Below, one piece after another: positions 19,653-29,070 of a DNA stretch of 64,000 nt (positions are counted from its first letter, which is position 1; every line of letters starts with the position of its first letter). The position numbers and the translations under genes were made by a program. This stretch comes from Herbidospora mongoliensis (lineage in GTDB: Bacteria > Actinomycetota > Actinomycetes > Streptosporangiales > Streptosporangiaceae), in NCBI RefSeq assembly GCF_001570545.1, contig NZ_BBXD01000011.1, forward strand, positions 675,781 through 739,780, given 5' to 3'. Under the pieces are notes generated by a model. The model was not told the DNA's origin. It saw only the letters and a program-made list of their open reading frames with translations, and searched no databases.

Positions 19653-20665
19653 TCGGCGGGCACCTGGACCTTCATGCCCTCGGCCAGGCCCGGGCCCTCG
19701 ATCTCGACCCGCCCCGCGGCGAACAGCCCGGTCGTGACCACGACGGCCGCGCCCTTCTCCACCTGGACGCCGTAACCGCCCTCGCGCAGCGCCAGCAGCG
19801 CCTCGACCGGCACCGACAGCACGTCCTCCCTGGTCTCGCTGGTCAGGGCGACGTCGACCGGAGCCTGGTCGAACCGCCCGAGACCCCCTGCGGCGGTGAT
19901 CTCGACGTCGACGGTCGCCTCGCCGCCCTCCTGCGCGGGCGGTCGCGCGACCGTGCCGATCGAGGTGATCCTGCCTTTTCCGGTACGCCCGTCGGGAGTC
20001 TCCAGCGTGACCGCCGCACCCAGCCTGGCGAGCTGCTGGTCGGAGGCGGCCAGGTCGACGTGGACGACCCGCTTCGTCCCGGTCGTGGTGATGACGGAAC
20101 GCCCGGCTGGCATCCCCGCTTCAGCGGTCACCCCGGCGACCCGCACCGCGCCGGAGGCGATCACCACCTGCTCGGGCCCGACCACACCGGTCTCGTCGAG
20201 GTTCCGGTCCTCCTGCCAGTCCTGTACGGCCACCTGAGTGGACCAGGTGAAGTCATGGTCGACCGTGCCGGGGTCGTAGCCGAGCGCTTCGAGGTTGCGC
20301 TCCAGCTGGAGGACGTCGCGCCCGGAAACCCCGTTACTCAAGGGGCGGTACATGGGCGTGGTGCCGTACATCAGGGTGACGGGCTTCCCCGAAACGGAGT
20401 AGAGCGTCTTTCCGCGACGGACGACGGCGCCCTCCTCGGGCGTCCAGGTGACCGTCCCCTTGGCCGCGTTGGGCAGCTCACGCCGGTTCTCGTAGCCGAG
20501 GGTGCCGGCGACGGTCTCGGCGTCGGCCAGGTCCCCCCGGGTGATCTCAGCCGTCCGCACCGGGGCCGGGGCCGGCGTCACCGGCTCGTCGAACGAGGCC
20601 GCCACGACCCCGCCACCGGCCAGCGCCGCCACCGCCACTCCCCCGGCGAGCAGCCCCTTCCTCAC
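19649..20665 (-). CDS. efflux adaptor (MacA-like membrane fusion protein)
   Basis: A 338-residue protein anchored by an N-terminal hydrophobic segment ([21 protein letters not shown]). The order of parts is: short biotinyl-lipoyl-like strand region, a peptidoglycan-binding-type stretch ([19 protein letters not shown], near residue 130), a beta-barrel region with [20 protein letters not shown], and a C-terminal membrane-proximal domain. Gram-positive adaptors of this type lack the long alpha-hairpin and often carry a PG-binding domain. GTG 20665 overlaps the upstream lipoprotein stop. It likely hands substrate between membrane pump and wall. Confidence 0.88.
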   Translation of the reverse strand: MRKGLLAGGVAVAALAGGGVVAASFDEPVTPAPAPVRTAEITRGDLADAETVAGTLGYENRRELPNAAKGTVTWTPEEGAVVRRGKTLYSVSGKPVTLMYGTTPMYRPLSNGVSGRDVLQLERNLEALGYDPGTVDHDFTWSTQVAVQDWQEDRNLDETGVVGPEQVVIASGAVRVAGVTAEAGMPAGRSVITTTGTKRVVHVDLAASDQQLARLGAAVTLETPDGRTGKGRITSIGTVARPPAQEGGEATVDVEITAAGGLGRFDQAPVDVALTSETREDVLSVPVEALLALREGGYGVQVEKGAAVVVTTGLFAAGRVEIEGPGLAEGMKVQVPAE

Positions 20666-21168
20666 TGCGGTCCCCCGCCGGGCAGGTGCTTCTCGCAGAT
20701 CTCCTGCGCCTTCTTCGCCTCCGGGGAGTCCATGGCTCCCTTCGGCCCGCCGATGAGCACGCGCCCGCCGTCGACTTTCGGGTCGGGCAGGTCGACGCCG
20801 TTGTCCCGCATGCATTTCGTGTATTTCTGGACGGCGTCCGCGAATTCCGCGTCGTTCACTTTCGGCCCACCCCCGATAGGCCGATACTTCGCGCACTCCT
20901 TGTCGGCCTTCTCGACGGTCGCCGGGTCGACCCCCTGCCCCACGCGCACCCGGACGGCGTTGCCACCAGGCTCGGGATCGGGCACGTCGATGCCGTGCTC
21001 ACGCATGCACTGGGCGAACTTCACCCCGTCCCCGGACGCGGTCGGACTGGGCGCGGCGGCCGACGCGACCCCGCCTCCGGCGGTCGCCACCCCACCCGCC
21101 TGATTACTTCCACAAGCCGCCAGGAAAAGCGGCAGCGCCGCGATGACGGCCATTCTGATTCGGGTCAT
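20662..21168 (-). CDS. lipoprotein with duplicated Cys-containing motif
   Basis: A 168-residue lipoprotein precursor: signal peptide MTRIRMAVIAALPLFLAAC with lipobox LAAC, lipidated Cys at residue 19. A Gly/Ala/Ser linker leads to two copies of one motif, FAQCMREHGIDVPDPEPGG and YTKCMRDNGVDLPDPKVDG, each opening with a single Cys. A similar duplicated CMREHG-type motif is common in actinobacterial secreted proteins of unknown role. It is the first gene of the MacAB-like operon and overlaps the adaptor by 4 bases, so it may capture substrate or signal for it. Confidence 0.78.
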   Translation of the reverse strand: MTRIRMAVIAALPLFLAACGSNQAGGVATAGGGVASAAAPSPTASGDGVKFAQCMREHGIDVPDPEPGGNAVRVRVGQGVDPATVEKADKECAKYRPIGGGPKVNDAEFADAVQKYTKCMRDNGVDLPDPKVDGGRVLIGGPKGAMDSPEAKKAQEICEKHLPGGGPQ

Positions 21169-21241
21169 GCGAACTTTATAGCGAGACCCCGTTAAACACC
21201 CATTAAGCGTTTTTGCTTATCTCATGTTTATGCGCACAGAA

Positions 21242-21267
21242 AAGGCCCGTCGCGAACGACGGGCCTT
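21242..21267 (-). terminator. rho-independent terminator after trypsin-like gene
   Basis: A perfect 11-base-pair stem (AAGGCCCGTCG at 21242-21252 with CGACGGGCCTT at 21257-21267) and a 4-base loop. Read on the minus strand the stem is followed by TTCTGTG after the TT of the stem, a short U-rich tail, so it best terminates the protease gene whose stop is at 21374. It lies 74 bases upstream of the MacAB operon's first gene. Confidence 0.8.
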
Positions 21268-21373
21268 ACTCGTTTCCGCGGGTGACTTCTGCTCCGGATG
21301 GCGGTCGGCCACTCCGGAGGCGTAACGGAAAATGCACTTCGAGACGACGGACCCGCGCCGATGAGCGGACCGG

Positions 21374-23125
21374 CTACTGGGGCGGGCGGTTGCCGAGTTG
21401 GCGGCGGAGCTGTTCCAACTCGCGCTCCAAGTCGGCGACGTTCCGGTCCTGCGGCTGCTGCGGCGGCTGGCCGTAGGGCTGGTGCTGCGGGAGCGGTCCA
21501 CCCCCGGGCTGGGACCCGTGCTGGGACCCGTGCTGCTGACCGTAGGGGTTGCCCGGCTGCTGGCCGTGCGACTGCTGGTAGGCCTGGTAGGGCTGCGACG
21601 CGGGCCGGTAGCGGGTGGTGCTCTCGGCCGGCGGGAGCGAGTGGGGCTGCGGCGGCTGGTAGGCCGGGATCTGCTGCGCGGCGGCCTGGTAGGGCGGGGC
21701 GCCGTTGTAGACGGGGATCTGGCTCCGCCTGGCCCGCTTGCGGCTCTTCACCAGCAGGCGGAGCAGCACGAGACCGAGCAGGATCGCGACGATCACGCCG
21801 CCGCCGATCAGCAGCCAGAAGCTCGACGACTGGGGCGTCTCGTCCTTGCCGGCGGTGATGAACTGCTGCGAGTTGGTGATGTACTCGGCGACCCACGGGT
21901 GGGTCGGGTGCAGCGCCTGGACCTCGCGGAAGATCGGCAACGCGGCCGAGTAGTGGTGCAGGAAGAAGGCGTCCAGGGCCGCGTTCCAGCGGGTCGTGGT
22001 GGCCGACGCGGTGGGCTTGATGCCCTTCTCGTTCAGCTTCTCCTTGACGACCGACACGGGCAGCACGAACGACTCGTTCTCCGAGGCCTCCCCGCCCTGG
22101 GAGACGGTCCCGGCGATCAGCATGCCGACGACGTTGCCGTCCTTGGAGAACACCGGCCCGCCGGAGTTGCCGTGGTAGGAGGGAGCCTGCGTCTGGATGT
22201 ACGGCACGCCCTTGTCGGTGGTCCGCAGCGCGTTGTACGGCCCCTCGGTCAGCGCCGGGTCCAGCTTCGACTCCAGGCTGAAGAACGGGGTGTTGGTGAC
22301 CAGGCCGGGGAACCCGCTGATGTAGACCGTCGACCCGACCTGCACGTCGGTGTCGTTTCCGAGCGGCACGGTCGGCAGGTTCTGCTGCCCGTTGACCTTG
22401 AGCAGCGCGTAGTCCTTGCCGGGGTAGCTCTCGCCGACGTCGACGAGCTCGGCGACGATCGGCTTGGCGGTCTTGTCGACGCCTCCGCCCGGGTGGGCCT
22501 GCAGCACCGCGATCTCTTTCTTCAGACCGTCGACCTGCATGTTGGCCGCGTTGAAGTTGATGAAGAGGTTCTCGGCGAGCTTGATCATCTCTTCGTCGGG
22601 CGAGAGGTCCTTGACCATCTCCAGGATGCCCTGCGCGTCTTCTTCGTAGAACTTGGTCAGCGCCTGCTGCGCGAAGACGTCGTTGAGCTCCTTGTCGCCC
22701 ATCTCGACGCAGTGCGCGCCGGTGACCATGTAGCCGTCCGGGGTGACCCACCAGCCGGTGCACATGCCGCCGACCTCGGCGTCCACGACGCGGTTCGGCG
22801 TGCCGGGCACGAGATAGGCGCCCACGTTGGCGTTCATCTGCTCGAACATGTACTTCGCGATGCTGCGCTGGTCCTGCGCGATCTTCCCCGCGAGCACGTC
22901 ATTGGTGATCTTGTCGACGAGGGCGTAGAGGTTCGCCTCGTTGACGGCCGGCGTGGGCACGCTGACCTGGCCGGTGTAGGTGAGGCTGGTGAGCTGGACG
23001 GCGGGGTGGGTCTTCGCGGCGAGCCTGGTGCCGATGGGGACGTCTGGCGTCTCATCGGCGTACGCGGGAGAAGCGGCGAGCACCGACACCGCCGCGGTGG
23101 CGACGATGATTTTTCTGAGGTTCAC
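21374..23125 (-). CDS. membrane-anchored trypsin-like serine protease
   Basis: A 583-residue secreted or anchored protease. A signal peptide (residues 1-22) precedes a long extracytoplasmic part with a chymotrypsin-fold catalytic triad: His138 in VTGAHCVEM, Asp238 in GKDYALLKV and Ser321 in HGNSGGPVF. About 90 residues are inserted between His and Asp (rich in Lys/Glu helices), unlike minimal trypsins. One transmembrane helix at residues 436-459 is followed by a cytoplasmic Gln/Pro/Tyr-rich tail ending in DLERELEQLRRQLGN. Start GTG 23125 was chosen because the signal peptide begins there. It is divergent from the papain-like gene. Confidence 0.9.
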   Translation of the reverse strand: MNLRKIIVATAAVSVLAASPAYADETPDVPIGTRLAAKTHPAVQLTSLTYTGQVSVPTPAVNEANLYALVDKITNDVLAGKIAQDQRSIAKYMFEQMNANVGAYLVPGTPNRVVDAEVGGMCTGWWVTPDGYMVTGAHCVEMGDKELNDVFAQQALTKFYEEDAQGILEMVKDLSPDEEMIKLAENLFINFNAANMQVDGLKKEIAVLQAHPGGGVDKTAKPIVAELVDVGESYPGKDYALLKVNGQQNLPTVPLGNDTDVQVGSTVYISGFPGLVTNTPFFSLESKLDPALTEGPYNALRTTDKGVPYIQTQAPSYHGNSGGPVFSKDGNVVGMLIAGTVSQGGEASENESFVLPVSVVKEKLNEKGIKPTASATTTRWNAALDAFFLHHYSAALPIFREVQALHPTHPWVAEYITNSQQFITAGKDETPQSSSFWLLIGGGVIVAILLGLVLLRLLVKSRKRARRSQIPVYNGAPPYQAAAQQIPAYQPPQPHSLPPAESTTRYRPASQPYQAYQQSHGQQPGNPYGQQHGSQHGSQPGGGPLPQHQPYGQPPQQPQDRNVADLERELEQLRRQLGNRPPQ

Positions 23126-23252
23126 GAAACAGATCGTCGGCCAGGCGCCTTGTCCACCACTTGTGAGTGACTTGGGGTTTCCATTACCTGAGGGAAAACC
23201 CCAGGGCAGACCCGGTGGCGGCGTCCGGTGGCGCGTTCCTAACGTGGGACGC

Positions 23253-25106
23253 ATGGCCAAAGCCGTCCCGCCCGGGACCATCACCATCGACGGCCGCCAC
23301 TTCGTCGCGGCCGTCCTTCCCGATGTGTACGACGCCCGCGACCTCCTGTACCGCCCTCTCCTGCGGCCGCTGCCGGACGCGGTGGACAACCGCGCCGATC
23401 GGCGGGTCCTCACCCAGGAGGGGGCCTCCTGCACCGGCCACGCCCTGGCCGCCGTCATCGCCTCGGCCCGGCGGGGCCTGGCGGTGAGCCCGTACATGCT
23501 CTACCGGCTCGGGCGGCGCTACGACGAGTTCGCGGGTGAGGAGGACATCGGCTCGTCGCTGCGCGGCGTCCTGAAGGGCTGGTACCACCACGGCGTCCTG
23601 CCCGAGGCTGCCTGGACCGTCCCCGACCCCGACCTCAACGACCCGTTGATCGCGGCGGAGGCCGCCCGCGTCCCCATGGGCGCCTACTACCGGGTGACCC
23701 CGGGGAACCTCGACGACATGCAGTCGGCCATCGCCGAGGCGGGCGCGGTCTGCGTGTCGGCGGTCGTCCATGAAGGCTGGATGGACCCGGTCGTCGAGGA
23801 CGGCGCCCACGTCATCCGCCGTCAGAGCGGCCACCAGTCGCTGGGCGGCCACGCCTTCGCGCTGGTCGGCTACGACGAGACGGGGTTCCTCGTCCAGAAC
23901 TCCTGGGGCCCCGCTTGGGCCGGGAAGGGCTTCGCGACGCTCCCGTACGCCGAATGGCTCGACACCGCCTACGATGCCTTCGCGGTACGCCCAGGCGTCC
24001 GGGGCACCCCCCTGAACACCCGCACCCGGCCGTCAGATGACACCCAGGCGGGCGTGTCGGCCGTCGACCTGGCCCCCCATGTCGTGAACCTCGGCAACGA
24101 CGGCCGCCTGGCCAAGATCGGCTCCTTCGAGAGCTCCCCGCGCCAGATCGAGACCGCCTTCACCCAGATGGACGCGATGCACGCCAAGTGGGGCGGCCCG
24201 GAGCGCCACGTGGTCCTCTACGCGCACGGCGGCCTGACCAGCGGCGGCAGCGGCCAGGAGATCGCGCGCCGGGACCTCGACTGGTGGCTCGCCAACCAGA
24301 TCTACCCCGTCACCTTCGCCTGGCAGACCGGCGCGACCGAGACCCTCCTCGACCAGCTGGCCGACCTGGCCGGCCGCTTCCTGCCCGCTGGAGGCCCGGC
24401 CGAATGGCTGGCCGAGCAGGCCGACCGCGCGGTGGAGGTGCTGGCCCGGAGCAGCCTGGCCTGGGCCTGGGACCAGATGAAGCAGAACGCGTGGGCCGCG
24501 TCCACCCCGGTGTCCGGCACGGTCGACTGGACCGCGACGCGATCCACCCAGCCCGGCGCCACCCTGACCGCGCTGGCCCTGAAGAACCACGTGCACCCCG
24601 AGACCCGCGTCCACCTGGTCGGCCACAGCGCCGGTTCGATCTTCCTGGCCGCGCTGGCGGAACGCCTCGTGGCGGCGGGGATCCCCATCGCGTCCACGAC
24701 CTTCATGGCCCCCGCGATCACCGTGGCGGACTTCCGGCGCACCCTGGGGCCGCTGCTCGGCAAGATCGGCCGATTCACCACCTTCGCCCTGACGGACGAA
24801 CGTGAACTCGACGACGTGTGCGGCGCCGTCTACCGCAAGTCGATCCTCTACCTGGTCTCCCGGGCCTTCGAACGCCCTGAGCAGGCGGGCGGGGAGGTCC
24901 CGATCCTCGGCATGGCCAAGCATCTGGCCGCCCTGAACCTGCCCCGGTCGCAGGTGGTCCTCTCGGGCACCATGACCCCGATCACCGACCACTGCGCAGC
25001 CAGGGGCCACACCGATTTCGACACCGACCCGGCGACCATGACCTCGGCCCTGCTCCGCATCCTGGGCCGGCAGGCCCTGGACGCGTCGCTCACGCCGTAC
25101 CACTGA
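23253..25106 (+). CDS. papain-like cysteine protease fused to alpha/beta hydrolase
   Basis: A 617-residue two-domain protein. Residues 1-250 look like a C1-family (papain) peptidase: catalytic Cys60 in QEGASCTGHA, His200 in LGGHAFALVGYD and Asn216 in QNSWGPAWAGKG. Residues 315-615 form an alpha/beta hydrolase: oxyanion-type HGGL at 325-328 and nucleophile Ser459 in VHLVGHSAGS. No signal peptide is seen, so it is probably cytoplasmic or exported by another route. No propeptide-like segment is evident. ATG 23253 is the first good start; a longer in-frame extension upstream overlaps the neighbour's promoter and is unlikely to be coding. Confidence 0.86.
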   Translation: MAKAVPPGTITIDGRHFVAAVLPDVYDARDLLYRPLLRPLPDAVDNRADRRVLTQEGASCTGHALAAVIASARRGLAVSPYMLYRLGRRYDEFAGEEDIGSSLRGVLKGWYHHGVLPEAAWTVPDPDLNDPLIAAEAARVPMGAYYRVTPGNLDDMQSAIAEAGAVCVSAVVHEGWMDPVVEDGAHVIRRQSGHQSLGGHAFALVGYDETGFLVQNSWGPAWAGKGFATLPYAEWLDTAYDAFAVRPGVRGTPLNTRTRPSDDTQAGVSAVDLAPHVVNLGNDGRLAKIGSFESSPRQIETAFTQMDAMHAKWGGPERHVVLYAHGGLTSGGSGQEIARRDLDWWLANQIYPVTFAWQTGATETLLDQLADLAGRFLPAGGPAEWLAEQADRAVEVLARSSLAWAWDQMKQNAWAASTPVSGTVDWTATRSTQPGATLTALALKNHVHPETRVHLVGHSAGSIFLAALAERLVAAGIPIASTTFMAPAITVADFRRTLGPLLGKIGRFTTFALTDERELDDVCGAVYRKSILYLVSRAFERPEQAGGEVPILGMAKHLAALNLPRSQVVLSGTMTPITDHCAARGHTDFDTDPATMTSALLRILGRQALDASLTPYH

Positions 25107-25108
25107 GG

Positions 25109-25140
25109 CATGTACTGATGGTGTGTACCATCAGTACATG
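25109..25140. promoter_or_regulatory. perfect 14-bp-arm palindrome overlapping a start codon
   Basis: Left arm CATGTACTGATGGT (25109-25122), spacer GTGT, right arm ACCATCAGTACATG (25127-25140). The arms are exact reverse complements, and the last three bases of the right arm are the ATG of the next gene. The position fits a TetR-family operator bound by the regulator encoded downstream in the same operon. It leaves almost no 5' leader, so the mRNA may be leaderless or the site may block initiation directly. The left arm begins 3 bases after the stop of the preceding gene. Confidence 0.78.
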
Positions 25141-25620
25141 CTGACTGTCCTGATCAAGGTCGTGGGTACCGTGCTGGTGACCGCGCTGATCGCCTACCCC
25201 CTCTACGCCCCGCATTCAGGCATGGGCATCCTCGGTGAGGTCACCGCCGCCGGTCCCGTCGGCGGGTTCGCCTTCGTCGCGGCCTTCTTCGGGCTGGTCA
25301 CCCTCTACTGCCGCGCCCTACAGCGCACCCTCGTCCTGGCGGGCGCCGACCGCCCGGCCTCGGTGTGGTGGATGTTCGCGATCCCGTACAACTTCACCGA
25401 GGACTTCTTCATCGTCGGGAAGGTGCGCGCGGCGCTGGCCGGACGCGTCACGCCGGAATTCCTGCGCTGGTGGACGGTCCTCGGGTACGGCTGGTGCGCC
25501 TTCCAGATCCTGTCGCTGTTCCCCGGCCCGGCCGGCTACGCCGGAGGCGCGGTGGCCATCCCCCTCTGGGCGGCACACTGGATCATGACGTCCCGCGTTC
25601 AGCACACCCTGGGAACCTGA
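25138..25620 (+). CDS. membrane protein of a TetR-controlled operon (160 aa)
   Basis: A 160-residue protein with four hydrophobic segments (residues 1-22, 32-58, 75-95 and 125-150). It has a conserved-looking aromatic stretch, WWMFAIPYNFTEDFFIVGKV, between the second and third. I recognise no transporter family with confidence. The start is the ATG inside the palindrome at 25138; the in-frame GTG at 25123 would begin inside the spacer. The stop overlaps the ATG of the TetR gene by one base, so the regulator is translated from the same message and this gene is its likely target. Confidence 0.75.
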   Translation: MLTVLIKVVGTVLVTALIAYPLYAPHSGMGILGEVTAAGPVGGFAFVAAFFGLVTLYCRALQRTLVLAGADRPASVWWMFAIPYNFTEDFFIVGKVRAALAGRVTPEFLRWWTVLGYGWCAFQILSLFPGPAGYAGGAVAIPLWAAHWIMTSRVQHTLGT

Positions 25621-26171
25621 TGCCGCTGCCTCGTTTCGACCGCCTGCCCGCCGAGTCGCGGGCCGCGATCCTCGCGGTCGCGCGGGCCCACTTCGCCAGA
25701 GACGGGAAGGACGCGGCCTCGTTCAACCAGATCATCGCCGACGCCCGCATCTCCAAGACCTCGGCCTACCACTACTTCGACGGCAAGGACGACCTGTGGT
25801 CGGCCGTCGTCGCCGACGCCTCGGAACGCGCCCTAGAGGTGCTCGGGCCGTGGCGGCCGGTGGAGTCGGCCGGGGCCCTGTGGGAGCAACTGCGCTCGGG
25901 TTCGGTACGCCTGTCGGCCCACCTGCGCGACCATCCCGACGACCGGGCCGTGCTGGCAGCGGGCGGCGACGCCGGGAGCGGCGGGTGGATCACCGACCTG
26001 GTCGCCGACGGGGCCCGCATCGGGGTGATCGACGTGGTGCCGGGGATCGAGGCCGCCACGGCGGGGGTGTTCGCGGCCATGGACCGGTGGGCCCTCACCG
26101 ACCCCTCGGCGCCCGGCTCCGCCGAGCCGCTGCTCGTCCTGCTCGCCCGCCTGTGGGCGTCCCCGGCGTGA
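25620..26171 (+). CDS. TetR-family transcriptional regulator
   Basis: A 183-residue regulator with the N-terminal TetR helix-turn-helix: ILAVARAHFARDGKDAASFN, then QIIADARISKTSAYHYFDGKDDL, where the recognition helix ends in the family's YxYFxxKxxL pattern. The C-terminal ligand domain is unassigned, as expected for this family. The gene is coupled to the upstream membrane gene (TGATG junction), and the operon begins with a strong palindrome, so ligand-relieved autorepression is the likely control. A terminator follows 6 bases after the stop. Confidence 0.92.
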   Translation: MPLPRFDRLPAESRAAILAVARAHFARDGKDAASFNQIIADARISKTSAYHYFDGKDDLWSAVVADASERALEVLGPWRPVESAGALWEQLRSGSVRLSAHLRDHPDDRAVLAAGGDAGSGGWITDLVADGARIGVIDVVPGIEAATAGVFAAMDRWALTDPSAPGSAEPLLVLLARLWASPA

Positions 26172-26176
26172 AACGG

Positions 26177-26205
26177 AAAGGCCCCCGAACCATCCGGGGG
26201 CCTTT
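26177..26205. terminator. bidirectional terminator between tetR and aceE
   Basis: An 11-base-pair perfect stem, AAAGGCCCCCG (26177-26187) with CGGGGGCCTTT (26195-26205), and a 7-base loop. The A-rich and T-rich ends give a short U tract in both directions, suitable for terminating the TetR operon from the left and aceE from the right. The stop codons are 6 and 18 bases away. Confidence 0.87.
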
Positions 26206-26222
26206 CGGAAAAGCAGGGCCGA

Positions 26223-28970
26223 TCAGACGCCCATGGTCTCCGTGTCGTTGGTCTCGGCGGTCTCGCCGATCTCGGTGACACCGTTCTTGAGGTGGTAGCG
26301 CCCGATCGCCTCGCGCAGCGTCTCCGGCTTGACCTCGCCGCGCTTGGCGAGCTGCGTCAGCACCGCGAGGGTGATCGACGCCGCGTCGACGTGGAAGTGG
26401 CGGCGCAGCGCCGACCGCGTGTCGGACAGGCCGAAGCCGTCGGTCCCCAGCGACGTCCAGTCGCCCGGCACCCACTGCGCGATCTGGTCCTGTACGGCCC
26501 GCATGTAGTCGCTGACGCCCACAAACGGCCCAGGCACATTGGACAGCTTGGTCGTGACGTAGGGCACCTTCTGCTCGACGTCAGGGTTCAGCAGGTTGTA
26601 CTCCTCGCAGTCGAGGGCGTCGCGCCGAAGCTCCGACCACGAGGTCGTCGACCACACCGAGGCGGCCACGCCCCACTCCTCGGCCAGCATCCGCTGCGCC
26701 TCCAGGGCCCACGGCCCGGCGACACCGGAGACCAGGATGTTGGCCTTGGGGCCGTCACCCTGCGCCGGGGCGAAGAGGTAGAGGCCCTTCAGCAGGCCCT
26801 CGACGTCGAGGTTGGCCGGCTCGGCCGGCTGCTGGTAGGGCTCGTTGTAGACGGTCAGGTAGTAGAAGATGTTCTCGGCGTTCTCGCCGTACATCCTCCG
26901 CAGGCCGTCGCGCACGATGTGGGCCACCTCGTAGCCCCAGGCCGGGTCGTAGGAGACCGCGCCGGGGTTGGTCGAGGCGATGAGCGGCGTGTGGCCGTCT
27001 TCGTGCTGGAGGCCCTCGCCGTTCAGGGTGGTGCGACCGGCCGTGGCGCCGATGAGGAAGCCGCGGGCCATCTGGTCGGCCATCTGCCACATCTGGTCGG
27101 CCGTCCGCTGCCAGCCGAACATCGAGTAGAAGATGTAGATCGGGATCATGTGCTCGCCGTGCGTGGAGTACGCCGAGCCGACCGCGATCGTCGAGGCCAT
27201 CGAGCCCGACTCGGTGATGCCCTCGTGGAGGATCTGACCCTCGGTCGACTCCTTGTACGACAGCAGCAGATCCCGGTCGACGGCCTCGTAGGTCTGGCCG
27301 TACGGCGAGTAGATCTTGGCGGTCGGGAACATGGCGTCGATGCCGAAGGTGCGGGCCTCGTCGGGGATGACCGGCACGAAGCGGTGGCCGATCTCCTTGT
27401 CGCGCATGAGGTCCTTGAGCAGGCGGACGAACGCCATGGTGGTGGCGACGTTCTGCTTGCCCGAGCCCTTGGAGAGCTGCTTGTAGGCGTCGTCGCCCGG
27501 CAGCTTGAGGTTCTTGGCCCGTACTACTCGTTTGGGCAGGAAACCGCCGAGCGCGTGGCGGCGCTCCTTCATGTAGGCGATCTCGTCGCTGTCCGCGCCC
27601 GGGTGGAAGTAGGGCGGCAGGTCGCCTTCGAGGTCCTTGTCAGGGATCGGAAGGTAGAGCCGGTCGCGGAACTCCTTGAGTTCGGCCTTGCTCAGCTTCT
27701 TCATCTGGTGGGTGGCGTTGCGGGCCTCGAAGTCCTTGCCCAGCGTCCAGCCCTTGATGGTCTGGGCCAGGATGACCGTCGGCTGGCCCACGTGGTCACG
27801 GGCCGACTTGAAGGCCGCGTAGACCTTGCGGTAGTCGTGACCGCCGCGCGACAGCTTGCGGATCTCGTCGTCGGACAGGTGCTCGACCATCCGGCGCAGA
27901 CGCGGGTCACCGCCGAAGAAGTGATCGCGGATGTAGCCGCCGTTCTCGACTGAGTAGGTCTGGAACTGGCCGTCGGGCGTGGTGTTCATCTGGTTGACCA
28001 GCACACCGTCGACGTCGGCCGCCAGCAGCGGATCCCAGTCACGGCCCCAGACGACCTTGATGACGTTCCAGCCGGCCCCCCGGAAGTACGACTCAAGCTC
28101 CTGGATGATCTTGCCGTTGCCCCGGACCGGGCCGTCCAACCGCTGAAGGTTGCAGTTGATGACGAAGGTCAGGTTGTCGAGTTCCTCACGGGCCGCGAGG
28201 CCGATGGCGCCGAGCGACTCGGGCTCGTCCATCTCGCCGTCGCCGAGGAACGCCCACACATGGCTGCGCGAGGTGTCCTTGATCTTGCGGTCTTCCAGGT
28301 AGCGGTTGAACCGCGCCTGGTAGATCGCGCCGATCGGCCCGAGGCCCATGGAGACCGTGGGGAACTCCCAGAAGTCAGGCATGAGGCGCGGGTGGGGATA
28401 GGACGGAAGCCCCTTGAACCCGTGGGACAGCTCCTGCCGGAAGGCGTCGAGCTGGGTCTCGGTGAGGCGGCCTTCGAGGAAGGCCCGCGCGTAGATTCCC
28501 GGGGCCGCGTGGCCCTGGAAGAACACCTGGTCGCCCGACTCTCCGTGGTCCTTGCCCCGGAAGAAGTGGTTGAAGCCCACTTCGTAGAGGGACGCGGCGG
28601 AGGCGTAGGTCGCGATGTGGCCGCCCACGTTGGTGCGGGCGTTGGCCCGGGTCACCATGATCGCGGCATTCCACCGGGAGTACGCACGGATGCGCCGCTC
28701 GACGTATTCGTCGCCGGGGAACCACGGTTCGCGTTCGGGGGCGATCGTGTTGATGTAGTCGGTGCTGCGCAGCCCCGGGACGCCGACCTGATGCTCGCGC
28801 GCCCGTTCAAGCAGGCGGAGCATCAGGTAACGCGCTCGGGTTCGCCCCTCCGTCTTGACGACGTTGTCGAGCGACTCAAGCCACTCCTGGGTCTCGCTTG
28901 GATCGACATCAGGAAACTGGCTGGGTAGGCCGTCACTGATGATCGAGAAACGCTGGCGTCCGGAAGCCAC
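26223..28970 (-). CDS. aceE: pyruvate dehydrogenase E1 component, homodimeric type
   Basis: A 915-residue protein of the expected size for the homodimeric AceE. It decarboxylates pyruvate with thiamine diphosphate and passes the acetyl group to the lipoyl domain of E2. The diphosphate-binding motif is [12 protein letters not shown], followed about 30 residues later by [14 protein letters not shown] (residues 240-285). The start [20 protein letters not shown] and segments such as [19 protein letters not shown] are typical of actinobacterial AceE. No E2 or E3 gene is nearby. It starts at GTG and faces a divergent block (YjbQ, DUF3052, AhpE) with a GntR/DasR-like operator between them. Confidence 0.97.
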   Translation of the reverse strand: MASGRQRFSIISDGLPSQFPDVDPSETQEWLESLDNVVKTEGRTRARYLMLRLLERAREHQVGVPGLRSTDYINTIAPEREPWFPGDEYVERRIRAYSRWNAAIMVTRANARTNVGGHIATYASAASLYEVGFNHFFRGKDHGESGDQVFFQGHAAPGIYARAFLEGRLTETQLDAFRQELSHGFKGLPSYPHPRLMPDFWEFPTVSMGLGPIGAIYQARFNRYLEDRKIKDTSRSHVWAFLGDGEMDEPESLGAIGLAAREELDNLTFVINCNLQRLDGPVRGNGKIIQELESYFRGAGWNVIKVVWGRDWDPLLAADVDGVLVNQMNTTPDGQFQTYSVENGGYIRDHFFGGDPRLRRMVEHLSDDEIRKLSRGGHDYRKVYAAFKSARDHVGQPTVILAQTIKGWTLGKDFEARNATHQMKKLSKAELKEFRDRLYLPIPDKDLEGDLPPYFHPGADSDEIAYMKERRHALGGFLPKRVVRAKNLKLPGDDAYKQLSKGSGKQNVATTMAFVRLLKDLMRDKEIGHRFVPVIPDEARTFGIDAMFPTAKIYSPYGQTYEAVDRDLLLSYKESTEGQILHEGITESGSMASTIAVGSAYSTHGEHMIPIYIFYSMFGWQRTADQMWQMADQMARGFLIGATAGRTTLNGEGLQHEDGHTPLIASTNPGAVSYDPAWGYEVAHIVRDGLRRMYGENAENIFYYLTVYNEPYQQPAEPANLDVEGLLKGLYLFAPAQGDGPKANILVSGVAGPWALEAQRMLAEEWGVAASVWSTTSWSELRRDALDCEEYNLLNPDVEQKVPYVTTKLSNVPGPFVGVSDYMRAVQDQIAQWVPGDWTSLGTDGFGLSDTRSALRRHFHVDAASITLAVLTQLAKRGEVKPETLREAIGRYHLKNGVTEIGETAETNDTETMGV

Positions 28971-29070
28971 TGGGTCTCGCCTTCCGAGAATGGACTTTTG
29001 TCGGTCTAGGGTTCTGGTTCCATCCTGGCTGGTCCTTACGGAAGATGCATCTCTACCGCGAGGTAACCGG

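Noticed and set aside
21398..23170. Antisense open frame opposite the trypsin-like protease
   Set aside because: Composition is Val/Gly/Arg-rich without motifs, and the protease triad on the other strand is decisive.
23173..23203. TGGGGTTT / AAACCCCA inverted repeat between the two divergent protease genes
   Set aside because: Arms of 8 bases with a 15-base spacer could be a binding site, but there is no second copy or regulator nearby to support it.
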